Source: Zanthoxylum bungeanum (lineage: Eukaryota; Streptophyta; Magnoliopsida; Sapindales; Rutaceae). From it: a stretch of 64,000 bases of DNA. Under the pieces are notes generated by a model. That model had not been told where the DNA came from. It saw only the letters and a list, made by a program, of their open reading frames with translations, and did not search any database. Within the stretch, counting starts at the first letter, position 1, and every line of letters begins with the position of its first letter. The stretch is taken from assembly GCA_019454045.1 (NCBI GenBank), contig SKCR01007779.1, positions 62,001-126,000 of the forward strand, given 5' to 3'. A program made the translations under genes and the position numbers. Below are positions 33,690 through 44,655 of this stretch, one piece after another.

Positions 33690-34560
33690 TGCTAGAGAAT
33701 GATCCTCAAAGCTATAACGAAGCTGTAAGGTCAACTGATGGTGCCTTGTGGAAAGATGCCATCAATAGTGAAATTAGATCCATCTTACAAAATCACACCT
33801 GGGAGTTAGTGAATCTTCCTCCAGGATGTAAACCTTTAGGGTCCAAGTGGATTTTCAAAAAGAAAATAAAGGCAGATGGATCAATTGACAAGTACAAAGC
33901 AAGACTTGTAATTAAAGGTTACAGACAATGTGAAGGTGTTGATTACTTTGATACTTATTCTCCTGTAACGAGAATAAATTCCATAAAGATGATACTAGCG
34001 ATTGCAGCTTTGCGCAATCTTGAGGTACATCAGATGAATGTGAAAACAGCCTTCTAAATGGAGATTTAGATGAAGAAATCTACATGGAACAACCTGAAGG
34101 CTTTATAGCTCCAGGACAAGCAAAGAAAGTCTGTAAGTTAGTTAAATCCTTGTATGGATTGAAACAAGCCCCGAAACAGTGACATAAAAAGTTTGATGAT
34201 ACCATGTTGGCAAATGGTTTCAAAATCAATGAATGTGATAAATGCATTTATGTCAGAGAGACAGAAGTTGGCTATGTCATTTTATGTCTCTACGTTGATG
34301 ACATATTGATTGTCGGAAGTAATGTTAAAATGGTGAAATCTACCAAGAATATGCTGAAATCCAAGTTTGACATGAAAGACATGGGTCTAGCAGATGTCAT
34401 TCTGGGAATAAAGATGTCGAGAAGTCCTGATGGACTTATTCTTGATCAGTCGCACTATGTGGACAAGATTCTTGGTAAATTTAACAATGATGATTCTGAT
34501 GTGGCTAGAACTCCTTTAGATGTGAGTCTACATCTATCGAAGAATAGGGGACATGGTATA
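33690..34560 (+). pseudogene. pol: Copia-1 reverse transcriptase, broken
   Basis: Starts with WKDAINSEIRSI and WELVNLPPGCKPLGSKWIFKKK. A one-base loss near 34053 creates a TAA (34055-34057) inside the KTAFLNGD motif. A TGA at 34180-34182 replaces the Trp codon after YGLKQAP. The YVDD active site at 34291-34302 is intact. Confidence 0.87.
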
Positions 34561-34566
34561 TCTTAA

Positions 34567-35049
34567 GTAGAATACTCTAGAGTGATCGGGAGTTTGATGT
34601 ATCTATTGAGTTGTGCAAGGCCTGATATAGCCTGTACAGTAAACAAGCTCAGCAGATATACGAGTAATCCATGGGTTGATCACTGAAAAGCAATAGTAAG
34701 AGTACTTAGGTACTTACGTTTTACTCGTAATTATGGGTTGCACTATCATAGATATTCAGCTGTAGTCGAAGGATACAGTGATGCTAATTGGATATCTGAC
34801 ATAAAAGACTCAAAGTCTACCAGTGGCTATGTGTTTACACTAGCAGGTGCGGCTATATCATGGAAATCCTCCAAACAGACTGTGATAGCCAGATCTACAA
34901 TGGAATCAGAATTCATTGCATTAGATAAGTGTCCTGAAGAAGCAGAATGGCTTCGAAATTTTCTAGAGGATATTCCAAGTTGGCCTAAGCCAGTGCCAGC
35001 AATTTGCATTCATTGTGATAGTCAATCTGCAATTGGAAGGGCACATAAC

Positions 35050-35090
<41 letters not shown>

Positions 35091-35241
35091 CAATACCGTT
35101 AGACAATTACTCTCTACTGGAGTTATTTCGATTGACTATGTAAAGTCAAAGGACAACATTGCGGATCCGCTAACCAAAGGGTTAAATAGAGAGTTGGTTG
35201 TGAAATCATCGAGGGGAATGGGACTAAAACCCATTAGATAA
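34567..35241 (+). pseudogene. pol: Copia-1 RNase H, broken
   Basis: Conserved words [45 protein letters not shown] and [11 protein letters not shown] show a copia RNase H with its acidic residues. A stop (TGA, about 34684-34686) interrupts the first part. The frame is open from 34687 to 35241, ending in [11 protein letters not shown], the usual end of this polyprotein. Confidence 0.87.
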
Positions 35242-35850
35242 ATGTTTATTACGAAGGAAAACCCAACCTTGTTGACTGGAGATCCCAAGATCTAGGTTCA
35301 ATGGGACAACCTACTCGTAAAAGACATAATTGGTTCACTGTGAGGGGTTACCCTATAGTCCATTCCTATGGTGAAATGAAACAGTGATGCTCGTATGGAT
35401 TGAGGTTAAGCAAAGAATTTTAATGATTCTTATGCGTCGGGAATCCGAGCAGAGTATTACGAGATGCTCTTGAATAAGAAATCACCTATGTGAGAGAGAA
35501 GTGGGGCCGCTTCAAAGGGAATTGTACGGGGCTCAATTCTTAGAAACTCTTGCGGAACCAGGTTGATGTTCATGGCCAAAATGAACATAATAATGAGAAC
35601 TCAGATGTGTTAGGTTAAATATCTGTGTGATATATATTCTCCATTTACATGAACGACAGTACAGTTCAATGACATCGCGTCCACTGTCAGCTAGTAAATG
35701 AGATATATTTTCACAAGGGAAGGTTCAAAGACTGAGGCCTACCTATCCTATGCATGTGTTGAACCGTTGAACTCTTCTAGGTCAAAACAAAATGTTTTAT
35801 AAAAAAAATTTATTCGACTTTTTTCCGCCAATTTCATTCATGTGTGGGAT
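35242..35850 (+). other. Copia-1 3' noncoding region
   Basis: Lies between the polyprotein stop and the 3' LTR. It matches 61388-62030 of the inverted copy. A short purine run (GTGGGAT) precedes the LTR. Confidence 0.7.
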
Positions 35851-36913
35851 TGTTGGAAAAAATGCTTATGAGTAAGAATTTTGAGGCTCAATTTTAAGCA
35901 TGGTCCACTTCGTGTTAGTGGTTGTTATTGAATGATTCGGATACTCTTCCGTGAGTACTTCGAAATGGTATATTCATATGCTTAAAATGATGTTTGGGTG
36001 AATGAGAAATTGTTACTCAAAGTTCACCAATTGGTGTTAGAAAATAAAGAGAAGTTAGCTTGTCCCATATGAGAAAGCTATAGAGAGAAAATTATGCTTA
36101 TATATGATTGTTCATTAGTAGATGGGTAAGAGTTATAAGGATAGAGGCTCTCTCTACGTGCGCGGGGGGGGGGGGGGGGGGGTGAAAATCAAATCTGAAT
36201 CAAGCTTGGCTCGTGTGCACCCGCGTGTCTTGCATATACGAATGCCGGACCAAAATGTGCGGGCCCGGCCCAGCCGAATTTTTACTTGTCTCTTTATTTT
36301 TCCAAGCCTTTTAAAGTTCCATAACAGTTGAATTAATGATATTAATCAACTTGGTGGTTACAAGCAATGGAAGGTCTCCCACTCATGTGATTAATTGACA
36401 TGTTAATGTCCTTTATTTGAGCTGTGATTTTCGTTTTTTGTGTATGCACAACACATAAATATTGTTCACAAGACATTGACACAACATACACTGGTTCCTT
36501 TCGTTTTTTCATTTGTTTTCGACTTTTTTTTTAAGAAGAGTTCAAACGCTTTAGTGGTTCGTTGGATACGAGTTCGGTGGTGCCCTTACTCGTCCGTTTT
36601 TTCATTGTATCCTGGGAAACAATCGTCTCGTGTTCTACTGCACCTAAGGTGAGAGACGAATTTGTTTTAAGGAAATTGTTGCCATCAACAAGCCTCGGAA
36701 TTCTCTCTGTTTCGTTCGATTACTGCACTGCCTCCGTTCTGAATTGTTCCTGTCGCTGGTTCATTGCTGCTCAGCTGTTTTCGATCATATATCTGTGTTA
36801 TTTTCATTACTGTTGTTTAGTTATTACCGATACTTTATTGTACCATCCGTGTTCTGTTTTACTGTTGTTCATTGTCATTTGTAAGAACACAGTAACCAAA
36901 TATAATTGTAATA
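35851..36913 (+). repeat. Copia-1 3' LTR
   Basis: Starts TGTTGGAAAA. It has a 19-base G run at 36164-36182 and retains the segment 36326-36616 missing from the 5' LTR. The end at 36913 is set by the GTTTG duplication and by comparison with the LTR at 60415. Confidence 0.8.
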
Positions 36914-36918
36914 GTTTG

Positions 36919-37460
36919 TTGGGAACCAAAAGCAAACTTAGTAGGAAAAAGTAAACACACGGACGAAAACAGAGGATATAACGTGGTTCAGTGGAATGAA
37001 TCCAGTCTACGTCCACGAGCACAAGGAAATGAGAGATTTTATAACGTGGTCGGTCTTAATCGACTTCTTTCTACATGTGGTCGGGTAGTGCCGAGCTTAG
37101 TGTTTTCTCACTGTTTCTTACAAGTAATACTTGGAAATAAAATAACTAATCTTACAAAAATGTTCTCAATCTCTTTATATACTAAGGAAAATTACACTGT
37201 TTCACTATCCTCGTGACGTCAGCCACATGTGTCTATCTCTGCCGAAAGTAAAACCTGCCACTACTGAAAGTGAAACCTGTGTCTGACATTTCATTAAATC
37301 ACTTTATTTTGGGTACTGCCACACACAACAATTATGATGTCAGCATGTATCCAATCGTTCACTCGGTGGCGTGTGTCAGAGGAGAATCATCAAGTTGCCC
37401 CTACCATATCTAAACTTTATGGAGAATACCAATGTCCTCGGTCTCTGGTCCTTGTATAGC
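36919..37460. other. Intergenic, nothing certain
   Basis: Includes 'ataacgtggttcagtggaa', a phrase I associate with retrotransposon leaders, but there is no structure around it. No gene is seen. Confidence 0.4.
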
Positions 37461-37468
37461 CTTATTCC

Positions 37469-37979
37469 TAGGTATGGCAAAATCTGGATCCGGATCCGGG
37501 TTCGGTCGGATCCGAAAGCAATTTGGTTACCCCGGGTCCGGTTCCGGACCTAGGTCTACCCGGTCCGGATCCGGATACCCGGGTTACTTTTTTTTTAATT
37601 TTTTTTAATTTTTTAATTTTTAATTGTATTATTTTATATTTATATTTGAATTTTGTCAATTTTATTAGTTTTATTTCAATTCTTTTATATTTTTTTAATA
37701 TATTCAATTATATTATATATATATATATATATATATATGCATATTATTTTTTATTTTTCATTATATTTTAATTTATTATATTTATTTTTTCCGGACCCGG
37801 GTCTATCCGGGCCAGACCCGTGCGAACCCGGTCCGGATCCGGATTCGCCAAGGTCCAAAATTTTAAGACTCGGGTCCGGATTTTTTAATCCTGGACCCGG
37901 GTCGTCCGGGTCCATGCGGACCCGAGTTGTCCGGGTCCATGCGGACCCGGGCCGGGTCCGGATATTATTGCCATGCCTA
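37469..37979. mobile_element. Non-autonomous hAT-type element with 'ggatccgg' ends
   Basis: Exact 8-bp duplications CTTATTCC at 37461-37468 and 37980-37987. Ends TAGGTATGGCA and TGCCATGCCTA are inverted repeats. Dense CCGGATCCGG-type words lie on both sides of an AT-rich core with (AT)n at about 37714-37738. Confidence 0.88.
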
Positions 37980-37987
37980 CTTATTCC

Positions 37988-38812
37988 TCGGGTCGGTAGA
38001 ATATTGGAGACCGAGACCGACTACCCTGCTGAGTCAGGTATCTAGCAATATCATCGAATTACAATGTTCTGAATGTGAAATTTCCTTTCTGCCCTTCCCG
38101 AACACTTGGCCATATTTATACCCAAAAATCACCATCAACAATGTTGATAAATTTCATGTTGAAAATACGAAACTTATGATTCGAACGCCGTTTATATGGA
38201 TGAGAAGAAATTGAATTGTTATCACACCAAATAAACAAGTATTATTTAGTTAATTATATTATCCATTATTCTCTATTTTATGAGGCCACATTATTTCGAA
38301 ACTCTTCTAAATCCCCAGGACTCGAGATTTCCCCAGCCTTTGGTCTGCCAGCTGTTTATATGTATTACGTGTGATGGGACGGGTTGCTTATAAATTGATC
38401 TATTTAGCTGTCATGGTCCTCATGGACTTATTATTGTAATAATTTTCTATTTGAATGGTATATGTATTTGTATTTTTGGTAAAAAAAATTTTAAAAAATG
38501 TGGCGACTAGACAATATTTCTTCATGAAGAAGACATTCGAATGAGATAAGGTTTGAATCATGACATCAACTTGGGCGTCCAGAATAAATGCTTTCAAAAT
38601 GACATATAAACAATATAATTCAAAGCAAAGCAATCAATTTGGACAGGGGCAGCGGGGTATTTTTTTTTTTTTTTTTTATTTTATGAAATCATTGAAAATC
38701 GTATCGTTAAATTATCTTATGAAAACCTCTCACTGTCACATCAAGCAGCAGCGGGCCTATCTGTTAAACAATAAACAATAATTGTACAAGCAACTTATCT
38801 TCCCCTTCAGCC
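37988..38812. other. Upstream region of the EP1-like gene
   Basis: AT-rich, with a poly-T run at about 38661-38678. No ORF is supported. Confidence 0.5.
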
Positions 38813-38822
38813 TATTATAAAT
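38813..38822 (+). promoter_or_regulatory. TATA box of the EP1-like gene
   Basis: TATTATAAAT lies about 45 bp before the start codon, implying a short 5' leader beginning near 38845. The leader 'catcaccaacaaaATG' has a favourable plant start context. Confidence 0.7.
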
Positions 38823-38861
38823 AACGACCTGCCTCAGCTCTCGATATTCATCACCAACAAA

Positions 38862-40199
38862 ATGTCATCTTCCTCAGCATTATCCTCCTTCTTGTTCCTC
38901 TCATCACTCATTTTCTCCATAGCCAATGCTCAAGTCCCTTCCAATGAAACATTCAAGTTTGTTAACGAAGGCGAATTCGGTCCATACATTAATGAATACG
39001 ACGCTGATTACAGAATGATAAGCATCTTCAGCTCTCCCTTCCAGCTTGCCTTTTACAACACAACACCAAATGCTTACACTCTTGCCCTCCGCTTGGGTAT
39101 TCAGCGAAACGAACCGCTTTACCGTTGGGTCTGGGAAGCAAACCGGGGCAAACCGGTTCGCGAAAATGCTACCTTCTCCCTCGGAACCGACGGCAATCTT
39201 GTCTTGGCCGAAGCGGACGGCACTGTCGTTTGGCAGTCCAACACAGCCAACAAAGGTGTTGTTGGGTTCGAGTTGCTTCCAAATGGCAACATGGTGCTTC
39301 GTGACTCGAAGGGTAATTTTATTTGGCAGAGTTTCGATTACCCAACTGATACTCTCTTGGTGGGCCAGTCTCTTCGTATCGGTGGGATCTCCAAGCTCGT
39401 TAGTCGACTCTCCGTTAAAGAAAACGTTGATGGCCCTTACAGCTTCGTATTGGAGCCTAAAAGAGTGGCAATGTACTACAAAATCACCAATTCTCCCCGG
39501 CCTGTTCTCTATTTTACATTCTCCGATTTGTTTAGCGGCTCACAAGAGAATGTAACATTCGATATTAACCCAGTAAATGATTTTGGACCGGATGATGAAC
39601 CTGCTGCTTATCAACTAAAACTAGTTTTTTCATCCGGAGGCAGTCTAATTTTGGCTCGGCCAAAATACAATGCCACGACGTCGTTTCTTCGGCTAAGCAT
39701 AGATGGGAATCTCAGGATCCTTACTTACTACGATAAGGTCGATTCGCAACCAACGGAAGAGACTTTCACTCTATTTGATAGAGATTCAAATTGGGAAACT
39801 GAGTGTCAGCTGCCGGAGAGATGTGGAAAATTGGGAGTGTGTGATGACAATCAATGTGTTGCTTGCCCTACTGAAAAGGGCTTGCTTGGCTGGAGCAAGG
39901 AGTGTGAGTCCAAGAAAGTTACTTCTTGTAGGCCGAATGATTTTAATTATTATAAAGTTGAAGGGATTGATCATTACATGAGTAGGTATACAAGTGGGAC
40001 AGCCATTAAAGTTGAAGATTGTGGCAAGAAATGCACTTCGGATTGCAAATGCTTGGGCTATTTTTACCACCAAGAGAAGTCGAGATGTTGGATTGCTTAT
40101 GACTTGAAGACTCTTACTAAATTCCCCAACTCTACACATGTTGGATTCATAAAGGCTCCCAACAATTTAATTCAACTAAGAGGAAGCCTTTCCACTTAA
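38862..40199 (+). CDS. EP1: EP1-like secreted glycoprotein (bulb-type lectin and PAN domains)
   Basis: A single exon of 445 residues. Residues 1-23 are a signal peptide with predicted cleavage after IANA, so the protein should enter the secretory pathway and the cell wall. A bulb-type (curculin-like) lectin domain spans about residues 45-180, with repeats LGTDGNLVLAEADG, LLPNGNMVLRDSKG and IWQSFDYPTDTLL. The mannose-binding residues are not clearly kept, so sugar binding is uncertain. A Cys-rich EGF-like stretch (CQLPERCGKLGVC...CVACP) lies near 315-340. A PAN/apple-like region with CGKKCTSDCKCLGYFY lies near 385-430. N-glycosylation sequons are present (for example at Asn28). There is no membrane helix or kinase, so it is not a receptor kinase. 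Length and order fit carrot EP1 and the Arabidopsis curculin-like lectin proteins. The frame is intact with TATA and poly-A signals, so it is probably functional. Confidence 0.9.
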   Translation: MSSSSALSSFLFLSSLIFSIANAQVPSNETFKFVNEGEFGPYINEYDADYRMISIFSSPFQLAFYNTTPNAYTLALRLGIQRNEPLYRWVWEANRGKPVRENATFSLGTDGNLVLAEADGTVVWQSNTANKGVVGFELLPNGNMVLRDSKGNFIWQSFDYPTDTLLVGQSLRIGGISKLVSRLSVKENVDGPYSFVLEPKRVAMYYKITNSPRPVLYFTFSDLFSGSQENVTFDINPVNDFGPDDEPAAYQLKLVFSSGGSLILARPKYNATTSFLRLSIDGNLRILTYYDKVDSQPTEETFTLFDRDSNWETECQLPERCGKLGVCDDNQCVACPTEKGLLGWSKECESKKVTSCRPNDFNYYKVEGIDHYMSRYTSGTAIKVEDCGKKCTSDCKCLGYFYHQEKSRCWIAYDLKTLTKFPNSTHVGFIKAPNNLIQLRGSLST

Positions 40200-40296
40200 T
40201 TTGAAGCTTAATGATTATTATTTGTATTGTATTTTCGGAGATTAGTTACTTTTCAGTCATTTTCTTTTCTTTTCTTTTCTTTTGTTTTTGGTTTTT

Positions 40297-40304
40297 AAAT
40301 AAAA
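40297..40304 (+). terminator. Candidate polyadenylation signal
   Basis: AAATAAAA lies about 100 bp after the stop codon, downstream of a T-rich element at 40258-40285. Confidence 0.5.
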
Positions 40305-41169
40305 GTGATAGTTGAGTGTTTGTAATCAGATGTGGGAATTGAGGTCACAAATGGAAGAACTGTTTCTGTTTTTATTGTTCAAATAAATAAACGAATTAAG
40401 TATCTTTTTATCATTGTATTTTCGAAGAACTGTTTCTGTTTTTACTGTTTTTATAATCATTATCATTTTTTTTTTATATATATTTATATATCACATGTCA
40501 ATAAGTTAAAAACTTAAAATAGTAATGAGAGCCATTGAAAAGAAGAAGAAGAAGATTCTTGTCATGATTTTTGATGGCAAGTCTACATAAGTTTTTCAAC
40601 AGTTATGTACGTTGTGAAATTTAGACTTGGACCTAAACGATGTTTATAATCTATTATTATTGTGTTATTTAAAATGGAAAAAATATTTGAAGTTTACTCA
40701 TATAGACATATTTGGACATATAAAGGTTCCCAACAAATAATTATCTAGAGATGAAGTTATTTCATTATACTCATTTCATTATCATGTCCTTAATTATTTA
40801 ACAGTGATAAGTATTAGTCGATTTTATTTTCCATCTTAATGTGATAATATTCACCACCCATTAAATGATGAAACCTCATGCCACATCACATGTAAATCAA
40901 GTATTCAAAGTATACGTAGCATCTCTCTTTATTTATTATGGAGAAAATGAACATAGCCCGTTGTTATTTCAATGAATTTCAAAACCCTGTATCATTTAAA
41001 AAATAGGTTAATATTCAATTTTTTATCTTTATCAAAATATGTAAAAGGGAACCTTTTTTTTTAAAAAAAAAAAACATAAATATAATTTTCCTTCTGGAGC
41101 CATTATTGACAGAATTTCCTTTCACTTGCGGGATATTGAGAAAAGTCTGAAAGGCTCTAACAATTACTT
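40305..41169. other. Intergenic, nothing recognised
   Basis: AT-rich DNA. A 23-base repeat ('cgaagaactgtttctgttttta'-like) occurs near 40354 and 40422. No gene. Confidence 0.5.
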
Positions 41170-41170
41170 T

Positions 41171-41306
41171 TGTCCTGGTGTAAGGTTCATAATTTGATTT
41201 TCAGGTCATAAGTTCAAATTCAAAAAATACGTTTTTTGTAAGAGTTTGGGATAGTCAGAGATTTTATCTACTTTGGCAATGAAATTTCTAATGATTTTAA
41301 AAAAAT
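41171..41306 (+). mobile_element. tRNA-derived SINE, copy 2 (diverged)
   Basis: Shares 'ataagttcaaattc' (B box), 'tacgttttttgtaagagtttgggatagtc', 'gagattttatctact' and 'tttctaatgattttaaaa' with the better copies. The segment corresponding to 'ccgtttaaatccgg...ggtttgac' is deleted. Target duplications were not found. Confidence 0.6.
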
Positions 41307-41433
41307 ATTTTTTTTAATAAATTCAACAATCAGATAAGCATGAAAATAAGTTCAAACATCCTAATTAAAACTACAACCATTACGAAAAGCTTGGCGAAGT
41401 ATAATCAGAAACCCAAAGCCCAAAGGCAAAAAT

Positions 41434-41969
41434 TAGGGGTGATCACAATTTCGGGTCAAATCGCGAATCGTACCGAACCGCACCAAACAAAATCGAACCG
41501 TGCGGTTTGAAAAAAAATATTAAAAATGATTTCGAAACGCACCGAACCGTAAATTTTAGGTCGGTGCACGATTTTGACCCAAGTCAAACCGCGAACCACC
41601 CAAACCACAATATGCAATGTATAAATGAAATTTAAAATTTAAAATATATATTATTTTATATTTTTCTTCTTCTTTAACCAATAAATTTAAAATATTTAAT
41701 GAACGTATGACAATATGCAACGTATAAATGAAAATTATATTTTTTTTTCTCTTAAATTATAATGTGAAAACTACAAAATTTTCTTTAAAAAATTTATAAT
41801 CCAAACCGCCGACCCGAACTTCCCAAACCGCTAAACCGCCAACTCGAACCGCCGCGGTTTTCCTTATCAAATTTGTTGTTTCGGTCTCTAATTTCCCAAA
41901 CTACCAACCCGCGCGGTTTGAAGTAAAAAACGAAAAAAACCGACCAGAACTGTACCGCGAACACCCCTA
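41434..41969. mobile_element. Non-autonomous hAT-type element with 'ccgaaccg' ends
   Basis: The ends TAGGGGTG and CACCCCTA are inverted. Flanks GCAAAAAT and GAAAAAAC match at 6 of 8. The ends are filled with 'accgaaccgc'/'gcggtttg' words around an AT-rich core. Confidence 0.68.
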
Positions 41970-43189
41970 GAAAAAACTCTCAACTCTGAAAGCCCTCTCT
42001 GTAAATGCAAGCTCCAGCCACCGACCAGACGCCATTTCCCTTCTTCCATCCCTCTTTCCTTTTCTCCTCCATTCTTCTCACTTCACCCCCTTGATTTAAT
42101 TGGATTAAATCAAAGTTATAGATAAAGGTGATTAGTCGCACCAAATTATACATATTTGGATAAAATAGATTAAGCCCGCATAAAAATTGATTAGAACTTT
42201 TATTAATTAAAAATTGCATAAGTTTTGCTATAAAATGTAAACTTGAGCAAAATTTTTTTTTTAAAAAAAAAAAACACAAAACAAGTTAAAACAACCATTA
42301 AGTAAAAGAAAGAAATATTAGCCTACGTAAAATTTTTATGGGATGAATTTTGAAAGTTCTCTACAACAATAAGAATAAATAATAAGGAGAATAAGATAAG
42401 ATTTTCGAATCAAGTTTGCTGGCTTTGAAATTTCTCTACAACATTTCAACAAGGAGGAGAAGTTTTGATCTTTGGTTCAAGCTTATTAGGTAAATTTGCT
42501 CTTCTCTAATAAGCTATGTTTTGTATTTGATATATAATAATATAGCTTGAAGTTGAAATTAGGCTAATAAATTTGTATATTAATATTTTGGAAGCATAAA
42601 TACCATATGCTTATAATTGGATCAAATATGAGACATATAACTTAAAATTAGAGTTTGAAACTCTTGATGAAAATTTGGAGCTATGGCTACCATTTTAGAA
42701 TCATTTGACCACCTTTGATTGACCTAGAATTATTCATACGTCACTTCATTGTGGGATTCTAATTTGGTTTGTATTTTAGATTCAAAATATCAAAAATATT
42801 TGATATTTTGAAAAATATTATTTTGTTCTTTAATATGTGTTGATGTTGATTTTGATGTCAAAATTAAATTTTGGGTATTTGAAAATCTTTACAGAAGTTC
42901 TAAACGAAATTGGATAAAATACCCAATTCCATCAATTTTTTATTTCCAAAAAGTTGATGAATGAACGCAAAAAAAAAAAATCAAAGAGCATGTACTAAGT
43001 ACACAATGCCCTCGCACACTGTGCGTGCGCGCTGCGCAAGTGTCGCTCCCCAATTTTTATTTTCTTCCGTTTTTGAGTTTCCAGACTCTGATTCAGCCCC
43101 AATTTTTTTCCCCTCACTCGTAATAAAATACAGTATTCCATTAAATTATATAAAAATACATATATGCTTGATATCAATGGGTTAGATCC
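41970..43189. other. Intergenic, nothing recognised
   Basis: AT-rich; short ORFs are chance. (A)n runs at about 42262-42274 and 42971-42981. Confidence 0.5.
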
Positions 43190-44436
43190 ACTTAAGTTGC
43201 GCGAGGCATCGATCCAACCCTAAGGATTCCACAACTGTCCCAACGACTGCATGGTCGAGTCTTTTACAAGATCATATATTATGTTAACGTCGATCAGATT
43301 CTGGATTTTGATGTCTGAGGCGGCGCATCTGTTTATCTCATGTCCTGTGAATTGGTGGAATTCGCAGTACAGGGTTGGATCAAGTTTGCTTGGCAGCGGT
43401 TTGGCACATGATTTGGGTCCAGCAGTTTCAATAGGATTTGTCTATTAAGCTTATCTAAAATCTTGGACATTGGTTTTCCCAAGTTGGAGAAATGTCATTT
43501 TTGGACAATGTTTACTTCTGATGTTCCGTATCTAGAGCCTTATTCATTACTCTTCTTCTATTGCCCTTGGCCGTAAAACTTCTTTTGCTCTACTTCATTT
43601 TCTTCTATGTCCATTACTGTTTCCTTCAACTGCCTGAAGTCTGACATCATCAAGGTCATTCACGTTAATTTTTTATAGATAGAGGGTTTGGTGTCTTTGA
43701 TGATCATTTGGATATGATACGTCTATGATGGTATTGTTTGCATCTTCAGTAACTGGTTTCTCCAGGGATCTACATAATTTTTGAAATTCTCTTCCGACTC
43801 TTATTTGGTATTCTCTAAGTCGTGGAGTGATAGGTCTAGCTCATATTCTGTCACATATTGATTGAGGAATGCCTCCGCCAGTGTCTTTCAGACATTCTTT
43901 ATTGTCTTTTCAAGGCTTTGGTACCATACCAGTAGTGCTCTTTCAAGAGATATCGTAAACATCTTCAAGAATTGATGTTTGGATAGGCGAGTAGCACTTA
44001 CAATAGACATATACTGATGGAGGTGTACTGTAAGGTCTCTATCCCCATTGAATTTGGCCATGTACGACATCTTGAACTTGGCAAGTAGTTGTTATTCAAG
44101 AGACATTGCATCATAGTTTAACAAGTCTTCATGTTTTCCCTTAATCTATTGGGCAACCGAATTCATTTTCTTTTTCAACTTTCAGAGTTCAACCTCAGCT
44201 CAGAAATTGGCCATTTTGTCTGCAACATATTCTACCAAGGCTTCAACATCATATAGAGTGGGTATTTCTGCCACCCTATTCTCAGGTTCCTCGCTCCTCT
44301 TATCGCCCTTTTCGGACTCTGCCGCGTGAGGTGCCATCATGTTGGTTATAGCATTGGCCAAAGTTTGCAGTTGTTTGGAAATTTTGTTCAAGTTTTCATC
44401 CAATCTGTCTACATGAGATTCTTCATTGTTGGTCAT
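43190..44436 (-). pseudogene. gag: Ty3-gypsy (Tat-type) gag remnant
   Basis: From high to low coordinates: an acidic N-terminal stretch with Leu-rich heptads (44436-44200); MSYMAKFNGDRDLTVHLHQYM and FTISLERALLVWYQSLE (44070-43888); then, after a stop, LAEAFLNQYVTEYELDLS...NFKNYVDPWRNQL (about 43885-43740). A later Cys/His segment (LYCEFHQFTGHEINRC) near 43380-43330 precedes KIQNLIDVN. These are typical of the gag core and knuckle-adjacent region of plant gypsy elements. Many stops, so it is a dead fragment. Confidence 0.72.
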
Positions 44437-44650
44437 TTCTGAGCTTGTTAACTGTCCTCTGACTAATCTGCCTCATTCTCTAATCCAACTGGTCGTTATG
44501 ATGGCTTCATCCATAAAGTGTTAGCGTGATGTATGCATGCATGCAATTCATGAAATGCATGATATGCTCAAAAATTACAATGTATCATTCCAACCTCGTT
44601 CCCTCCACATACGTGATAAGTCCAAAATCATTCTTCTAGGTTTGGCTTAA

Positions 44651-44655
44651 CTTAT
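44651..44655. repeat. Left target-site duplication (CTTAT) of the LOG-carrying element
   Basis: CTTAT directly before the LTR; repeated at 52491-52495 directly after the right LTR. Confidence 0.88.

Larger units (their letters stand above)
30523..36913 (+). mobile_element. Ty1-copia LTR retrotransposon, coding-defective (copia-1)
   Basis: The order is 5' LTR, gag, protease, integrase, RT, RNase H, 3' LTR, the copia order. Both LTRs start TGTTGGAAAAAATGC. The flank GTTTG at 30518-30522 recurs at 36914-36918, supporting a 5-bp duplication and the right edge. The 5' LTR lacks about 290 bp present in the 3' LTR (about 36326-36616). It also lacks its last ~50 bp and the primer site, so gag follows almost directly. 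All genes carry frameshifts or stops. A related copy lies in inverted orientation at 60415-64000. Confidence 0.88.

Noticed and set aside
37653..38045. 130-codon ORF rich in Pro/Gly/Asp near its end
   Set aside because: It is a reading of the (AT)n core and CCGG-type words of a hAT-like element.
39046..39981. Other-frame ORFs within the EP1-like gene
   Set aside because: They are shadows of the real frame, which has a signal peptide, full domain set and regulatory signals.
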